A DNA stretch of 64,000 nucleotides from CAVSVP01 sp963731125 (GTDB lineage: Bacteria > Pseudomonadota > Gammaproteobacteria > Competibacterales > Competibacteraceae): contig CAVSVP010000024.1 of assembly GCA_963731125.1 (NCBI GenBank), positions 1-64,000 of the forward strand, given 5' to 3'. A model generated the notes under the pieces. That model saw only the letters and a program-made list of their open reading frames with translations, was not told the origin of the DNA and did no database searches. Position numbers and translations under genes: made by a program. Below, in pieces: positions 63,866-64,000 of the stretch. Every line of letters starts with the position of its first letter. Within the stretch, counting starts at the first letter, position 1.

Positions 63866-64000
63866 TTATTGAATCCGATCGGCTAACGCCGCTTTGATTT
63901 TCGCACCAGCCCGCAAGCCACCCAGCACGACGATGGAGTCAATGGTGGCTCGGGCCAGCTCGGGAGACACATCATCGGCAATACTTACTAAGCCCAGTGC
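63866..64000 (-). CDS. C-terminal end of an unidentified protein (partial)
   Basis: The minus strand is open from the right edge to the stop at 63866-63868. It encodes ALGLVSIADDVSPELARATI, DSIVVLGGLRAGAKIKAALA and DRIQ, an Ala/Leu-rich helical C-terminus. I do not recognise the family. It lies upstream of the PHB-depolymerase-like gene on the same strand and may belong with it. Confidence 0.5.
   Translation of the reverse strand, partial: ALGLVSIADDVSPELARATIDSIVVLGGLRAGAKIKAALADRIQ

Overview
The window looks like a chromosomal segment of a gammaproteobacterium of moderate GC. PolA, a ParC-type topoisomerase IV A subunit, GlcDEF, a DUF2782 gene beside polA and a PHB depolymerase support that; genus cannot be fixed from sequence alone. 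No rRNA, tRNA or CRISPR array was found.

Layout. 1-2209: a GIY-YIG/DUF4357-type gene broken by two insertion sequences. 2270-9394: a zinc-ribbon protein, a FixLJ-like two-component pair, a DUF551-like gene, an intact IS1634-family element and a Gfo/Idh/MocA oxidoreductase. 9770-20128: mostly housekeeping (GlsB-like protein, Kef-type antiporter, TRAP membrane subunits, LOG protein, polA, and a split FluG-like pair of glutamine synthetase and amidohydrolase). 20201-23950: decayed, with a miniature element and a symporter pseudogene. 23956-30172: glcDEF divergent from parC. 30977-35905: a nested mobile-element stack, with an IS21-family element and a miniature element both inside an IS1634-family element.

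36321-44547 is the most coherent accessory module and is read here as a tungstate/molybdate locus: tupBCA, a second TupA-like protein lacking the oxyanion-binding motif, a truncated third binding protein, yqeC, an aldehyde dehydrogenase with its DUF779 partner, a one-domain Mop protein, and an HTH plus PBP-like regulator. A shared 14-bp motif lies upstream of tupB and in the yqeC/aldB gap. 44646-52713 is an insertion-sequence graveyard around a Ca2+ P-type ATPase, which is bracketed by two half IS6 elements. A second, disrupted copy of the regulator lies directly downstream of an N-type F1F0 ATPase operon (53229-59354), while an atpA 3' fragment sits upstream of the intact regulator, so regulator and N-ATPase have been neighbours at two sites.

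The N-ATPase operon reads atpD-C-Q-B-E-F-A-G and has no atpR. Its c subunit keeps Glu, Ser and Tyr ion-ligand positions but has Met at the helix-1 ligand position, and its alpha P-loop has Arg in place of Lys. 59593-64000 carries a GH57 enzyme, two more miniature elements, a periplasmic cupin protein, a PHB-depolymerase-like esterase and the end of an unidentified gene.
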